A stretch of 64,000 bases of DNA from Streptomyces sp. SID12501 (GTDB taxonomy: Bacteria > Actinomycetota > Actinomycetes > Streptomycetales > Streptomycetaceae), in contig NZ_JAAGLU010000026.1 of the NCBI RefSeq assembly GCF_010550245.1, positions 100,085 through 164,084 of the forward strand, given 5' to 3'. Position 1 is the first letter of the stretch. The number at the start of each line of letters is the position of its first letter. Shown piece by piece: positions 39,511 through 48,997 of the stretch. The notes under the pieces are model-generated. The model saw nothing but the letters and a program-made list of their open reading frames with translations. It was not told the DNA's origin and ran no database searches. The position numbers and the translations under genes were made by a program.

Positions 39511-40419
39511 CTAACCCGGTGGGGCGGACGAGGCCTCTGAATTCCCCAGCAGGTCCTTGAAGTCAGCGGTGTCCCCGCCCTCCGGTGCCGCCACCGTCAC
39601 CTTCACGCCGTACGCGCTGTAGTACGCGGTCGAGGACATCCGTCCGCTCGACAGTTCACCCTGCTCGACCTTCTTGACCAGCAGGTTCCGAGCGTTGACC
39701 CAGATGTCGACCGTCTCGGTGGCGACACCGGCCTGGACGAGCTGCTCCTTGAGGGCGGAGTCGGCGAGGGCGGCCACCTCCACCGCGCCCGAGTAGTGCG
39801 TCGTACGCTCCCCGCGCACCGTCTCCGTCCCGGCCCTGCGGACGTCACCGGAGGCCAGCAGGAGCTTGACCGGCTGGATCGGGGCGGTGTTGCGCAACTG
39901 GTCCTTCAGATACGTCCCCGAGCCGCCGGGCAGGTCCGCCAGGTCGTCGTAGTCGTACCTGATCCAGTGCTTGCCGTGCATCTGGGCGGCGAACTTGTCG
40001 CCGACCTTGGCGTAGTAGGCGTCGGGCAGCAGCCGGGCCTCCATGGAGGAACTGTTGAGCGCCCGCATGGACTCGGCCAGTTCTCCGCCGGTGTAGGTGA
40101 TGCTGAGCCTGCCGACCGGCTCACCGGCCCAGCCGAGGACGCCGGCCGTCCGCATGGAGAGCAGGTCGCCCATGACGGAGGAGGAGCTGACCCGAGCGGA
40201 ACCGGCCAGCTCGGTGGCCTTCTCCACGGCGTGCAGCGCGGCGGCCGTACGGGCGTCGAGGCGGGCCGCGCCGGTCGGCTCGGCGACTTCGTCGTCGGGT
40301 CCCCCGGAGGAACTGCACGCCGACATCGCCACGCCCACCGCGACCAGCGCCGCGGTCGCCACGACCGGCCGCACTCCCCGCCGCAGGCCCCGTACACCCC
40401 GTACGCCGCTGTCCCTCAT
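39511..40419 (-). CDS. LppX/LprG-like lipoprotein
   Basis: From ATG 40419 the product is 302 residues. The signal is RGVRPVVATAALVAVGVAMSAC with the lipobox cysteine after MSA. The mature domain, about 230 residues of alternating strands and helices, includes YAKVGDKFAAQMHGKHWIRY and TETVRGERTTHYSG, as in LppX/LprA-like lipid-binding lipoproteins. It is anchored on the outer face of the membrane. A GTG at 40443 is an alternative start. The neighbour downstream is its broken paralogue; the TnpB element lies just upstream. Confidence 0.8.
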   Translation of the reverse strand: MRDSGVRGVRGLRRGVRPVVATAALVAVGVAMSACSSSGGPDDEVAEPTGAARLDARTAAALHAVEKATELAGSARVSSSSVMGDLLSMRTAGVLGWAGEPVGRLSITYTGGELAESMRALNSSSMEARLLPDAYYAKVGDKFAAQMHGKHWIRYDYDDLADLPGGSGTYLKDQLRNTAPIQPVKLLLASGDVRRAGTETVRGERTTHYSGAVEVAALADSALKEQLVQAGVATETVDIWVNARNLLVKKVEQGELSSGRMSSTAYYSAYGVKVTVAAPEGGDTADFKDLLGNSEASSAPPG

Positions 40420-40461
40420 CCGGTCCCCAACCCCCTCGTACACCCCGTGATCTTCACGCTA

Positions 40462-42205
40462 ACCGTCCCTAAAGACTGAGCGGGAATGAGTCCTGTTGCC
40501 AGGATCCATGCTCAGTAGAACGCCCCGGACGGTGTTGGGCGTTCTGGTTGCCCGCGTTCGCCACGCGTCCGGGCGGCACGGATCGTGTCCGTGGTCCGAG
40601 GATGCGGGGGCGGATTCCCTCACGCCCAGGAACACGCCGACCGGCCTGGACGGTCCGATGCCCCACCGCATCACTCCGGTGTGGTGGGGGCGGTGCCGTC
40701 CGCCGCCGGATCGGGTGTCCCTGGGCGCGCCTTCCGATCGCCACGGCAGCAACATCGTGGCGAGTGCTCTTACGGGTCGTGCCGGCGAGCGGCTTCTGCC
40801 AGGGCTGGGCACCCCACCGGCTGGTGTAGGCCGGATCGACAGCGATGACCGCGATACCCGTCTGATCCGCCATCGAAGACAGCCGGGCACGGAGCTTCCC
40901 CGTGGGCATACCGGAGACCAGCTGCCGGAAGCGTTTCCTGCGGCCGTGTTTCTCCCGGGTCTTCTCGGCGGCGAAGTCCAGGTCCTCGACCGCGATCGCG
41001 CGCACACCGCACGTGCGGGCCCAGTGCAGGAGGCGGGTGAGAGCGCGGCGGACCTGCGCGTCCCGGTGCTCGGCCGTACCGCTTAGGTCGTAGGAGAAAC
41101 GGCGCGGACTGCCGGTCGGGTCGCCGTGGACATCGAGGCGCCAGGCCGCCAGGTGATCGGCGTTCATGTCGACGCCGATCACACCGTGGGCGAGCGCGGC
41201 ATCGATCGGGAGGGTGGGGGTGGGCGGGATCTGCCAGGAGGCTGTCACATACCAGCGGTCCCGGCCCGTATCCAGGTGGACGCGGTAGGCGACCGCCCGG
41301 TTGGCCTCGACGCGATCCGCCCACTCCTCACCCCGGTGCGCAAACGCGACCCGGCACGCCAGGACGTACCGGCCGTGCGGGGCGTTGGCCAGATGAGCGA
41401 GTGGCGCGGGGAGCTTGATGCTCACCTCACCGTCGGGACTGACACGGATTGTCTCGTTGCCGTAGCGCTTGCCCGACCCACCGTCCGCCTGGCAGAACCA
41501 GCGCTCTGCCTCCCACAGCCCACGCCACCCGGACTCCGTCAGCTGGGCCGCCTCCAGATGCTGCCAAGTGCGGGCCAGCCGCCTACCACCACGCACGATG
41601 TGCACGAGCCAAGCCTCACGGTCGGCCCGCGCGGCAGCCAGCCGGTCCTCCAGCACCCGCAGCCGCCGCGACTTCGCATGCCACTCCCGCTGGGACCGGT
41701 AACCCCCAGGCGCCTTCCTCGTCCCCTTCTGCCCGACCGGCAGCGACAACCGGCCCTCGACGGTGCGGACACCGGCTTCCAGGTTCTGGAGGTGCGCCGA
41801 CCGGCAGCGGCGGGCCAGCGCCCACTGGCCGTGCGTAGCTTTGGTGATACTGCCCGCCCACCGCGACGACGAGAGCAGCGTCAGCTCACGCTTACGCACC
41901 GCCCACGTGTCGCCGGAGTGCTCCAGGCCGTCCCGGCAGCGCGTCCTGAGATCCTTCGAGGCCAGCGACCCAAGGTGCCCGCCAACCAGGCGCAGCCCCT
42001 TGCCATCGTCCGGCGTCAACTGCTTGAGGCGGGTCCGGACGGCCACACCACCCGGACCGGACACGACGAACGACGACGCCGCACCACGCAGCTCACCCAC
42101 CTCGTCACCCCCGCTCGAAGATCCCGTCGCCATGGGAAACGAGCATCACTCGTCAAGGTCACACATTCGATGAAAGAACATCAGTTCCCCCAGCAACTCC
42201 AATCC
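40462..42205 (-). mobile_element. solitary TnpB element (IS200/IS605-type, no TnpA)
   Basis: The element is inserted between the rplA terminator (42209) and the lipoprotein gene. It contains only tnpB, without a Y1 transposase. Ends are estimated from similarity to the insert at 38975-39335: the right end is near 40462-40474 and the left end near 42198. The tnpB 3' end plus right end is where a guide (omega) RNA would be encoded in this class. Confidence 0.6.
40469..42133 (-). CDS. TnpB-like RNA-guided nuclease family protein lacking the zinc ribbon
   Basis: The 554-residue protein has a RuvC-type core: Asp in GVIGVDMNADHLAAW (about residue 319), Glu in AIAVEDLDF (about residue 384) and Asp in STRHDVAAVAIGRR. 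The CxxC...CxxC zinc ribbon normally lying between the last two motifs is replaced by a short WGAQPWQKPL segment without cysteines. The N-terminal half is basic and helical. The triad suggests it may still cut DNA. TnpB proteins are RNA-guided nucleases that help maintain transposons. The start ATG 42133 lacks a clear ribosome site. Confidence 0.75.
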   Translation of the reverse strand: MATGSSSGGDEVGELRGAASSFVVSGPGGVAVRTRLKQLTPDDGKGLRLVGGHLGSLASKDLRTRCRDGLEHSGDTWAVRKRELTLLSSSRWAGSITKATHGQWALARRCRSAHLQNLEAGVRTVEGRLSLPVGQKGTRKAPGGYRSQREWHAKSRRLRVLEDRLAAARADREAWLVHIVRGGRRLARTWQHLEAAQLTESGWRGLWEAERWFCQADGGSGKRYGNETIRVSPDGEVSIKLPAPLAHLANAPHGRYVLACRVAFAHRGEEWADRVEANRAVAYRVHLDTGRDRWYVTASWQIPPTPTLPIDAALAHGVIGVDMNADHLAAWRLDVHGDPTGSPRRFSYDLSGTAEHRDAQVRRALTRLLHWARTCGVRAIAVEDLDFAAEKTREKHGRRKRFRQLVSGMPTGKLRARLSSMADQTGIAVIAVDPAYTSRWGAQPWQKPLAGTTRKSTRHDVAAVAIGRRAQGHPIRRRTAPPPPHRSDAVGHRTVQAGRRVPGREGIRPRILGPRTRSVPPGRVANAGNQNAQHRPGRSTEHGSWQQDSFPLSL

Positions 42206-42208
42206 CTC

Positions 42209-42258
42209 CGTACGACAACGGGCCCCGCACCTCGAAAGGTTGCGGGGCCCGTCGTACG
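42209..42258 (-). terminator. terminator after rplA
   Basis: CGTACGAC and CGGGCCCCGCA arms pair with TGCGGGGCCCG and GTCGTACG, with a 2-base bulge and a 13-base loop. It lies about 40 bases after the rplA stop and directly before the TnpB element. Confidence 0.8.
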
Positions 42259-42295
42259 AAACGCGTACGCGCGACTACCGGAGTGAGCGGGAGGC

Positions 42296-43021
42296 TCAGA
42301 CGGCGGCCGGGTCCTCCTCGACGAGGAGGTTGCGGGTGCGGTTGGAGTCGAGCGGAATGCCGGGGCCGATCGTGGTGCTGAGGGCGGCCTTCTTGATGTA
42401 GCGGCCCTTCGCGGCGGACGGCTTCAGACGGAGGATCTCCTCCAGCGCGGCGCCGTAGTTCTCCACCAGCTTGGTGTCGTCGAACGACGTCTTGCCGATG
42501 ATGAAGTGCAGGTTCGAGTGCTTGTCGACGCGGAACTCGATCTTGCCGCCCTTGATCTCGGTCACGGCCTTGACCACGTCGGGGGTCACCGTGCCCGTCT
42601 TCGGGTTCGGCATCAGACCACGCGGGCCGAGGACGCGGCCGAGGCGGCCGACCTTGCCCATGAGGTCCGGGGTGGCGACGACGGCGTCGAAGTCCAGACG
42701 GCCCTTCGCCACTTCGTCGATCAGTTCGTCGGAGCCGACGATGTCGGCGCCGGCGGCGAGCGCGGCCTCGGCACGGTCACCGGTCGCGAAGACCAGGACC
42801 CGGGCGGTCTTACCGGTGCCGTGCGGGAGGTTCACGGTGCCACGGACCATCTGGTCGGCCTTGCGTGGGTCGACACCCAGGCGGAAGGCGACCTCGACGG
42901 TGCCGTCGAACTTGCTCGTGGAGGTCTCCTTGGCGAGACGGACGGCCTCGAGCGGGGCGTAGAGCTTGTCCCGGTCGATCTTGGCGTCCGCAGCGCGGAG
43001 AGACTTGCTGCGCTTGCTCAC
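42296..43021 (-). CDS. rplA: 50S ribosomal protein L1
   Basis: From GTG 43021 (CAGGAG upstream) the product is 241 residues and begins (M)SKRSKSLRAADAKID. It has the L1 signature GRLGRVLGPRGLMPNPKTGT. L1 binds 23S rRNA at the mobile L1 stalk and can repress its own operon. A longer frame exists but overlaps the rplK spacer and lacks a ribosome site. Confidence 0.97.
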   Translation of the reverse strand: MSKRSKSLRAADAKIDRDKLYAPLEAVRLAKETSTSKFDGTVEVAFRLGVDPRKADQMVRGTVNLPHGTGKTARVLVFATGDRAEAALAAGADIVGSDELIDEVAKGRLDFDAVVATPDLMGKVGRLGRVLGPRGLMPNPKTGTVTPDVVKAVTEIKGGKIEFRVDKHSNLHFIIGKTSFDDTKLVENYGAALEEILRLKPSAAKGRYIKKAALSTTIGPGIPLDSNRTRNLLVEEDPAAV

Positions 43022-43106
43022 TACTGCTCCTGATGTTGTTCTGAGGAGTCGTGGTACGGACCGAGCAGGTCCTGCCACGCACTACTAAAGGCTTACGAGG
43101 TGGGGC

Positions 43107-43541
43107 TCAGCCCTCGACCGTGATGCCCATCGAACGGGCGGTGCCGGCGATGATCTTCGACGCGGCGTCCAGGTCGTTGGCGTTCAGGTCGGGAAGCTTG
43201 GTCGTGGCGATCTCACGGACCTGCGCCTGAGTGATCTTGGCGACCTTGGTCTTGTGCGGCTCGCCGGAGCCCTTCTCGACACCTGCGGCCTTGAGGATCA
43301 TCTTCGCGGCCGGCGGCGTCTTGGTGATGAAGGTGAAGGAGCGGTCCTCGTAGACCGTGATCTCCACCGGGATCACCCAGCCACGCTGCGACTCGGTCGC
43401 GACGTTGTAGGCCTTGCAGAACTCCATGATGTTGACGCCGTGCTGACCGAGCGCGGGGCCGACCGGCGGGGCGGGGTTGGCCGCTCCGGCGTTGATCTGG
43501 AGCTTGATGAGCCCCGTGACCTTCTTCTTCTTGGGAGGCAT
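43107..43541 (-). CDS. rplK: 50S ribosomal protein L11
   Basis: The 144-residue protein [20 protein letters not shown] is full-length L11, with the [20 protein letters not shown] signature. It binds the GTPase-associated centre of 23S rRNA and is the target region of thiostrepton. It precedes rplA by 85 bases. Confidence 0.98.
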
Positions 43542-43579
43542 TCCGGGTCCTCTATCTTCGTTTTTCTTCGGTCTTCGCT

Positions 43580-43599
43580 GTGCCTGGCATCAGCCAGGC
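43580..43599. other. small hairpin in the nusG-rplK gap
   Basis: TGCCTGGC-atca-GCCAGGCA is a perfect 8-bp stem in the rplK leader. A regulatory role is possible but not shown. Confidence 0.45.
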
Positions 43600-43645
43600 A
43601 ACCGCACCACGATAAACGACACCATGGCGAGGCGTGAAACCGAGC

Positions 43646-43680
43646 AGGTCAGGCCAGCTCCGAGAGAGCCGACCTGACCT
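43646..43680 (-). terminator. terminator after nusG
   Basis: AGGTCAGG pairs with CCTGACCT around an inner imperfect stem. It begins about 24 bases after the nusG stop codon. Confidence 0.65.
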
Positions 43681-43703
43681 GGACGGAAGTCAAATGGTGA
43701 GTG

Positions 43704-44624
43704 CTAGTTCTTCTGAATCTGGTCGAACGACAGCTCGACCGGAGTCTCGCGGCCGAAGATCTCGACGAGGCCCTTGACCTTCTTCGAGTCGGCGTTGATC
43801 TCGTTGATCGTCGCCTGCAGCGTCGCGAACGGGCCGTCGGTGACGGTGACCGAGTCGCCGACCTCGAAGTCCAGCACCTGGACCTCGAGCTTGCGGCTCG
43901 GAGCCGGCCTGCCCTCGGCCTCGGCAAGCTCACGGGCGGCCTTCTCCTCGGCCTCCGGGGCGAGCATCTTGACGATCTCGTCCAGGGTCAGCGGGTACGG
44001 GTCGTACGCGTTGCCCACGAAGCCGGTGACACCCGGGGTGTTGCGGACGACGCCCCAGGACTCGTTCGTCAGGTCCATGCGGACGAGAACGTATCCGGGA
44101 AGCTTGTTCTGACGGACCGTCTTGCGCTCGCCGTTCTTGATCTGAGCGACCTCTTCCTGCGGCACCTCGGCCGCGAAGATGAAGTCCTCGACGTTGAGCG
44201 AGACGGCACGCTGTTCGAGGTTGGTCTTCACACGGTTCTCGTAACCGGCGTACGTGTGGATGACGTACCACTCGCCGGGGAGAAGGCGCAGTTCCTCGCG
44301 GAGGGCCGCGACAGGGTCGACGGGCTCGGCCTCTTCTTCGGCTTCCTCAGCCTCGGCCTCTGCCTCGTCGTCGCCTTCGGCGTCGGCCTCGACGAGCTCT
44401 TCGTCCTCGTCGGTGACGGCCTCGACGACATCGCCGTCTTCATCCTCATCAGCCTCGTCGGCCTCGATGTGGATGGCGTCTTCCTCGGCGGGCTCCCCCA
44501 CGGCGGCGTCCGCAGCGTCGACCTCGTCCTCGACCTCGTCAACGCCCTCGACGATGTCGAGCTCGTCATGCACGGACTCGTCCGGCACGATGGCGTCGTT
44601 CAGGTTCGGGTCAGTGTCAGACAC
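43704..44624 (-). CDS. nusG: transcription termination/antitermination factor NusG
   Basis: The 306-residue protein has a long acidic N-terminal extension (about residues 1-110, Glu/Asp/Ala-rich) that is usual in Streptomyces but absent from E. coli. The NGN domain starts at WYVIHTYAGYENRVK, and the KOW domain is GDSVTVTDGPFATLQATINE. It links RNA polymerase to the ribosome and Rho. It follows secE. Confidence 0.97.
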   Translation of the reverse strand: MSDTDPNLNDAIVPDESVHDELDIVEGVDEVEDEVDAADAAVGEPAEEDAIHIEADEADEDEDGDVVEAVTDEDEELVEADAEGDDEAEAEAEEAEEEAEPVDPVAALREELRLLPGEWYVIHTYAGYENRVKTNLEQRAVSLNVEDFIFAAEVPQEEVAQIKNGERKTVRQNKLPGYVLVRMDLTNESWGVVRNTPGVTGFVGNAYDPYPLTLDEIVKMLAPEAEEKAARELAEAEGRPAPSRKLEVQVLDFEVGDSVTVTDGPFATLQATINEINADSKKVKGLVEIFGRETPVELSFDQIQKN

Positions 44625-44701
44625 GGTGGCTGCTTCTTCCTGGATACATGTGGGTGGAACATGCGAAAGGGGCGCCGCACCCGGCGCCCTTCGCTCTTGG
44701 C

Positions 44702-44989
44702 TCAGCCGAAGACGTACTTGGCGGCTTTGTTGAGGCCAAAGTCAATCACAGTCACCAGGCCGATCATGACGATCACAAAGACGATCACCACGGTCGTGTA
44801 CGTCGTCAGCTGGTTGCGCGTCGGCCAGACGACCTTGCGGAGCTCCGCGACGATCTGGCGGTAGAAAACCGCGAGACGCTTCAGCGGGCCCTTCTTGGCG
44901 CGCTTACCGCCCTTGCGAGTCTTCTTGTCCGACTCGGGGGCCTCATCCTGGGCATCAGGCATATCGATGGAGCCCACGGCGTCCGCCAT
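44702..44989 (-). CDS. secE: Sec translocase subunit SecE
   Basis: The 95-residue protein has a charged N-terminus, then the conserved amphipathic segment FYRQIVAELRKVVWPTRNQL and one membrane helix (VVIVFVIVMIGLVTVI). It stabilises SecY in the membrane translocation channel. It sits between tRNA-Trp and nusG, the usual arrangement. Confidence 0.97.
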   Translation of the reverse strand: MADAVGSIDMPDAQDEAPESDKKTRKGGKRAKKGPLKRLAVFYRQIVAELRKVVWPTRNQLTTYTTVVIVFVIVMIGLVTVIDFGLNKAAKYVFG

Positions 44990-45104
44990 TCGTCCTCACC
45001 TGTTCCCGGGTCGTGGCCGTGCCGCGCCCGGTCCGAGCCGCACGGCGATGCAAAAGCAATGCAAGTGGTACATGCGCACACCGCCTGGTGAAAGGCGCGT
45101 GTAG

Positions 45105-45177
45105 CAGGGCCGGAGGGACTTGAACCCCCAACCGCTGGTTTTGGAGACCAGTGCTCTACCAATTGAGCTACGACCCT
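45105..45177 (-). tRNA. tRNA-Trp (CCA)
   Basis: This is a 73-base cloverleaf with acceptor AGGGTCG/CGGCCCT, TTCAAGT T-loop and anticodon loop CTCCAAA giving CCA. It lies just upstream of secE. The CCA tail is not encoded. Confidence 0.95.
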
Positions 45178-45472
45178 TTGTGGTTACTCCAACGTACCGT
45201 ACTCATCCGGATGCACGGTGTGCACCGATTGAGCGCGGGCCGCTGAAGGCCAACGAGGTGAGAGTGTACGTGCTTCGGAGCCGGTCGTCGAACAGAAAGC
45301 GCCCGCCGGGCCGTTGTCGGCGGAAGATCGCCCAGCCCAGGCGCCGGATCCGGACGCTTGTGCAGCCGTCCACCCGGCCTGGCGTCCGTCCGCCGTCCCG
45401 TGGGCGGTCCGGTCCGACCAATAGGTGAAACCCGTGTGCCTGGGAGGTTTCCGGTCTGAAACGATGGGCACC

Positions 45473-46699
45473 ATGAGCGCTGCAACCCCTTCCACCGCGC
45501 GCCGGGTCTCCGCCCGAGTCGGCGCGATCTCCGAGTCCGCCACCCTCGCCGTGGACGCCAAGGCCAAGGCCCTGAAGGCCGCCGGGCGCCCGGTGATCGG
45601 CTTCGGCGCCGGTGAGCCGGACTTCCCGACCCCGAACTACATCGTCCAGGCCGCCATCGAGGCCTGCTCGAACCCGAAGTACCACCGCTACACACCGGCC
45701 GGCGGTCTGCCCGAGCTGAAGGCCGCGATCGTCGCCAAGACGCTCCGCGACTCGAACTACGAGGTGGACGCCTCCCAGGTCCTGGTGACCAACGGCGGCA
45801 AGCAGGCCATCTACGAGGCGTTCGCCGCGATCCTCGACCCGGGCGACGAGGTCATCGTCCCGGCCCCCTACTGGACGACGTACCCGGAGTCGATCCGTCT
45901 CGCCGGCGGTGTCCCGGTCGAGGTCGTCGCGGACGAGACCACCGGCTACCGGGTCAGCGTGGAGCAGCTGGAGGCGGCCCGCACGGAGCGGACGAAGGTC
46001 GTCCTGTTCGTCTCCCCCTCCAACCCGACCGGCGCTGTCTACAGCGCCGAGGACACCGAGGCGATCGGCCGCTGGGCCGTCGAGCACGGCCTGTGGGTGC
46101 TGACGGACGAGATCTACGAACACCTCGTCTACGGCGACGCGAAGTTCACCTCGCTCCCCGCGATCCTCCCCGAGCTGCGCGACAAGTGCATCGTGGTCAA
46201 CGGCGTCGCCAAGACGTACGCCATGACGGGCTGGCGGGTCGGCTGGATCATCGGCCCGAAGGACGTCGTCAAGGCCGCGACCAACCTCCAGTCGCACGCC
46301 ACGTCCAACGTGTCGAACGTGGCCCAGATCGCCGCCCTCGCCGCCGTCTCCGGGAACCTGGACGCCGTCGCGGAGATGCGTGTGGCCTTCGACCGCCGCC
46401 GTCACACCATCGTGCGCATGCTCAACGAGATCGACGGCGTGGTCTGCCCGGAGCCCGAGGGCGCCTTCTACGTCTACCCGTCGGTGAAGGCCCTCCTCGG
46501 CAAGGAGATCCGCGGCAAGCGCCCGCAGGACTCGGTCGAGCTGGCCGCGCTGATCCTGGACGAGGTCGAGGTGGCCGTCGTACCCGGTGAGGCGTTCGGC
46601 ACACCGGGCTACCTGCGTCTGTCGTACGCCCTGGGCGACGAGGACCTCGTCGAGGGCATCAGCCGCGTGCAGAAGCTGCTGGCCGAGGCGACGGACTGA
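45473..46699 (+). CDS. aspC: pyridoxal-phosphate aminotransferase, class I (aspartate type)
   Basis: From ATG 45473 the product is 408 residues. It has FGAGEPDFPTPNYI near residue 41 and the PLP lysine in VNGVAKTYAMTGWRVGW near residue 245. It probably exchanges amino groups between aspartate and 2-oxoglutarate. Earlier in-frame ATGs exist, but this one fits the family start (MSAATP). A terminator hairpin follows. Confidence 0.92.
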   Translation: MSAATPSTARRVSARVGAISESATLAVDAKAKALKAAGRPVIGFGAGEPDFPTPNYIVQAAIEACSNPKYHRYTPAGGLPELKAAIVAKTLRDSNYEVDASQVLVTNGGKQAIYEAFAAILDPGDEVIVPAPYWTTYPESIRLAGGVPVEVVADETTGYRVSVEQLEAARTERTKVVLFVSPSNPTGAVYSAEDTEAIGRWAVEHGLWVLTDEIYEHLVYGDAKFTSLPAILPELRDKCIVVNGVAKTYAMTGWRVGWIIGPKDVVKAATNLQSHATSNVSNVAQIAALAAVSGNLDAVAEMRVAFDRRRHTIVRMLNEIDGVVCPEPEGAFYVYPSVKALLGKEIRGKRPQDSVELAALILDEVEVAVVPGEAFGTPGYLRLSYALGDEDLVEGISRVQKLLAEATD

Positions 46700-46727
46700 G
46701 CCCCGTCCGGAACCTCGTGAGGTGAGT

Positions 46728-46752
46728 GGGCCGCTTCCTTCGGGAGGCGGCC
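46728..46752 (+). terminator. terminator after aminotransferase gene
   Basis: GGGCCGC and GCGGCC arms close around TTCCTTCGGGAG, followed by TTCTTCC. It lies about 30 bases after the stop codon. Confidence 0.7.
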
Positions 46753-46846
46753 TTCTTCCGTCTCCCGGTACGAGCATCAGTGCGAGCAAGACCACGTTCA
46801 GGGAAAGCGCTACCGATACGAGCCGGACGTACGGCAGGATCCGAGA

Positions 46847-47878
46847 ATGGAGCACGTACGTGATGTCTCTGAACTGCCGAAAGCCCATCTGCACCTGCAC
46901 TTCACCGGGTCGATGCGGTCCGCGACCCTGCTGGAACTGGCCGACAAGTACGGTGTGCGGCTGCCCGAGGCGCTGACCGACGCCCTCACCAGCGGCGAAC
47001 CCCCGAAACTCCGGGCGACCGACGAGCGGGGCTGGTTCCGCTTCCAGCGGCTGTACGACGCGGCCCGGTCCTGTCTGCGGGAGCCCGAGGACATCCAGCG
47101 GCTGGTCCGCGAGGCCGCCGAGGAGGACGCGAAGGACGGCTCGGGCTGGCTGGAGATCCAGGTCGACCCGACGTCGTACGCCCCTCGTCTGGGCGGTCTC
47201 ATCCCGGCGCTGGAGATCATCCTGGACGCGGTGGAGACCGCGGGCCGGGAGACCGGGATCGGGATGCGGGTCCTGGTGGCCGCGAACCGTATGAAGCACC
47301 CCCTGGACGCGCGCACGCTGGCCCGCCTGGCCGTGCGGTACGCGGACCGGGGTGTCGTGGGCTTCGGGCTCTCCAACGACGAGCGGCGGGGCATGGCCCG
47401 GGACTTCGACCGGGCCTTCGCCATCGCGCGCGAGGGGGGCCTGCTGTCGGCCCCGCACGGCGGCGAGCTGACGGGCCCGGCGTCGGTCCGCGACTGCCTG
47501 GACGACCTGCACGCGACCCGGATCGGCCACGGTGTGCGGGCGGCGGAGGACCCGCGCCTGCTGAAGCGCCTCGCGGACCGCCAGATCACCTGCGAGGTGT
47601 GCCCTGCGTCGAACGTCGCCCTGGGGGTGTACGAGAAGATCGAGGACGTGCCGTTGCGCAAGCTCTTCGAGGCCGGCGTGCCGCTGGCGCTGGGCGCCGA
47701 CGACCCGCTGCTGTTCGGCTCACGGCTGGCGGCCCAGTACGAGATCGCCCGCGAGTACCACGCCTTCACGGACGCGGAACTGGCCGAACTGGCCCGCCAG
47801 TCCGTACGCGGTTCGGCTGCGCCGGAGGGCGTACGGACGAAGCTGCTGGCGGGGATCGACGACTGGCTGACCTCGTGA
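46847..47878 (+). CDS. add: adenosine deaminase family protein
   Basis: The 343-residue protein has the metal-binding PKAHLHLHFTGSM near residue 12, HGGEL near residue 205, and GADDPLLF near residue 284 with the active-site Asp pair. It deaminates adenosine to inosine in purine salvage, or acts on a related adenine compound. It is convergent with murB, with 12 bases between the stops. Confidence 0.9.
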   Translation: MEHVRDVSELPKAHLHLHFTGSMRSATLLELADKYGVRLPEALTDALTSGEPPKLRATDERGWFRFQRLYDAARSCLREPEDIQRLVREAAEEDAKDGSGWLEIQVDPTSYAPRLGGLIPALEIILDAVETAGRETGIGMRVLVAANRMKHPLDARTLARLAVRYADRGVVGFGLSNDERRGMARDFDRAFAIAREGGLLSAPHGGELTGPASVRDCLDDLHATRIGHGVRAAEDPRLLKRLADRQITCEVCPASNVALGVYEKIEDVPLRKLFEAGVPLALGADDPLLFGSRLAAQYEIAREYHAFTDAELAELARQSVRGSAAPEGVRTKLLAGIDDWLTS

Positions 47879-47890
47879 CCCCGGAGGGTT

Positions 47891-48946
47891 CTAGAGGCTG
47901 ACGCCGACCGTCACCGGTTCGTTGACGAGGGTGACCCCGAAGGCGTCCCGGACCCCGGCGACGACCTCGCGGGCGAGGGCGAGCAGGTCCTCCGTGGTGG
48001 CCCGGCCGCGGTTGGTGAGGGCCAGGGTGTGCTTGGTGGAGATACGGGCGGGGCCGGTGCCGTACCCCTTGGTGAAGCCGGCCTTGTCGATCAGCCAGGC
48101 CGCCGAGGTCTTGGTACGGCCCTCCCCGGCCGGGTAGGCGGGCGGTACGGCGTCGGCGCCGAGCCGCTCCGCCACGCGCGCGTGGAACACGGCGAACTCG
48201 GCGTCCGTGAGGATCGGGTTGGTGAAGAAGGACCCGGCGGACCAGGTGTCGTGGTCCTCGGGGTCCAGGACCATGCCCTTCCCGGCGCGCAGCTTCAGCA
48301 CGGTCTCGCGGGCCGCCTCCAGCGGCACCCGCTCGCCGGGCTCGACACCGAGCGCGCGGGCCGTCTCGGCGTACTTCAGGGGCGCCGACAGCCCGTCGGC
48401 GTCCTCCAGGGCGAAGCGGACACGCAGGACGACATGGCGCTCGGGCTCCGCCTTGAAGCGGCTGTGGCGGTACGAGAAGGCGCACTCGGCGCCAGTGAGG
48501 GTGACCGTCTCGCGGGTGACCCGGTCGTAGGCGACGACCTCGGTGATCGTCGAGGACACCTCCTGCCCGTACGCCCCCACGTTCTGGATGGGCGTCGCAC
48601 CCGCGGAACCGGGAATCCCGGCGAGGCACTCGATCCCGGCGAGCCCGGCCTCGACCGTGCGCGCGACGGCGTCGGTCCACACCTCACCGGCGGCCAGCTC
48701 CACCCCCGTGCCGTCGAGGCGGACGCCGGTCGTGGCGATCCGCAGGGCCGTCCCCGCGAACCCCTTGTCGCCGATGACCAGGTTCGAGCCGCCGCCGATG
48801 ACGAGCAGCGGGGTTCCGGAGTCGTCGGCCTCGCGGACGGCGGCGATGACCTCGGCGTCGGTCGTCGCCGTGATCAGCCGGTCCGCGGGACCGCCGAGCC
48901 GGAAGGTGGTCAGCGGGGCGAGGGGCGCGTCGTGGATTTCCTGCAC
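47891..48946 (-). CDS. murB: UDP-N-acetylenolpyruvoylglucosamine reductase
   Basis: The 351-residue protein starts MQEIHDAPLAPLTTFRLGGP. The FAD-binding segment VIGGGSNLVIGDKGFAGT and the YGQEVSSTITEV region are typical. It reduces the enolpyruvyl group to make UDP-N-acetylmuramate in peptidoglycan synthesis. The YxxFxTNP-type C-terminal pattern (SFFTNPIL) is present. Confidence 0.95.
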   Translation of the reverse strand: MQEIHDAPLAPLTTFRLGGPADRLITATTDAEVIAAVREADDSGTPLLVIGGGSNLVIGDKGFAGTALRIATTGVRLDGTGVELAAGEVWTDAVARTVEAGLAGIECLAGIPGSAGATPIQNVGAYGQEVSSTITEVVAYDRVTRETVTLTGAECAFSYRHSRFKAEPERHVVLRVRFALEDADGLSAPLKYAETARALGVEPGERVPLEAARETVLKLRAGKGMVLDPEDHDTWSAGSFFTNPILTDAEFAVFHARVAERLGADAVPPAYPAGEGRTKTSAAWLIDKAGFTKGYGTGPARISTKHTLALTNRGRATTEDLLALAREVVAGVRDAFGVTLVNEPVTVGVSL

Positions 48947-48997
48947 ACGCCCAGACTACGAGACCCCACTGACAGCCCCGGCGGCAACGCGACGACA

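Noticed and set aside
45203..47530. 775-codon minus-strand frame opposite the aminotransferase and deaminase genes
   Set aside because: It is a shadow; both plus-strand genes have intact active-site motifs.
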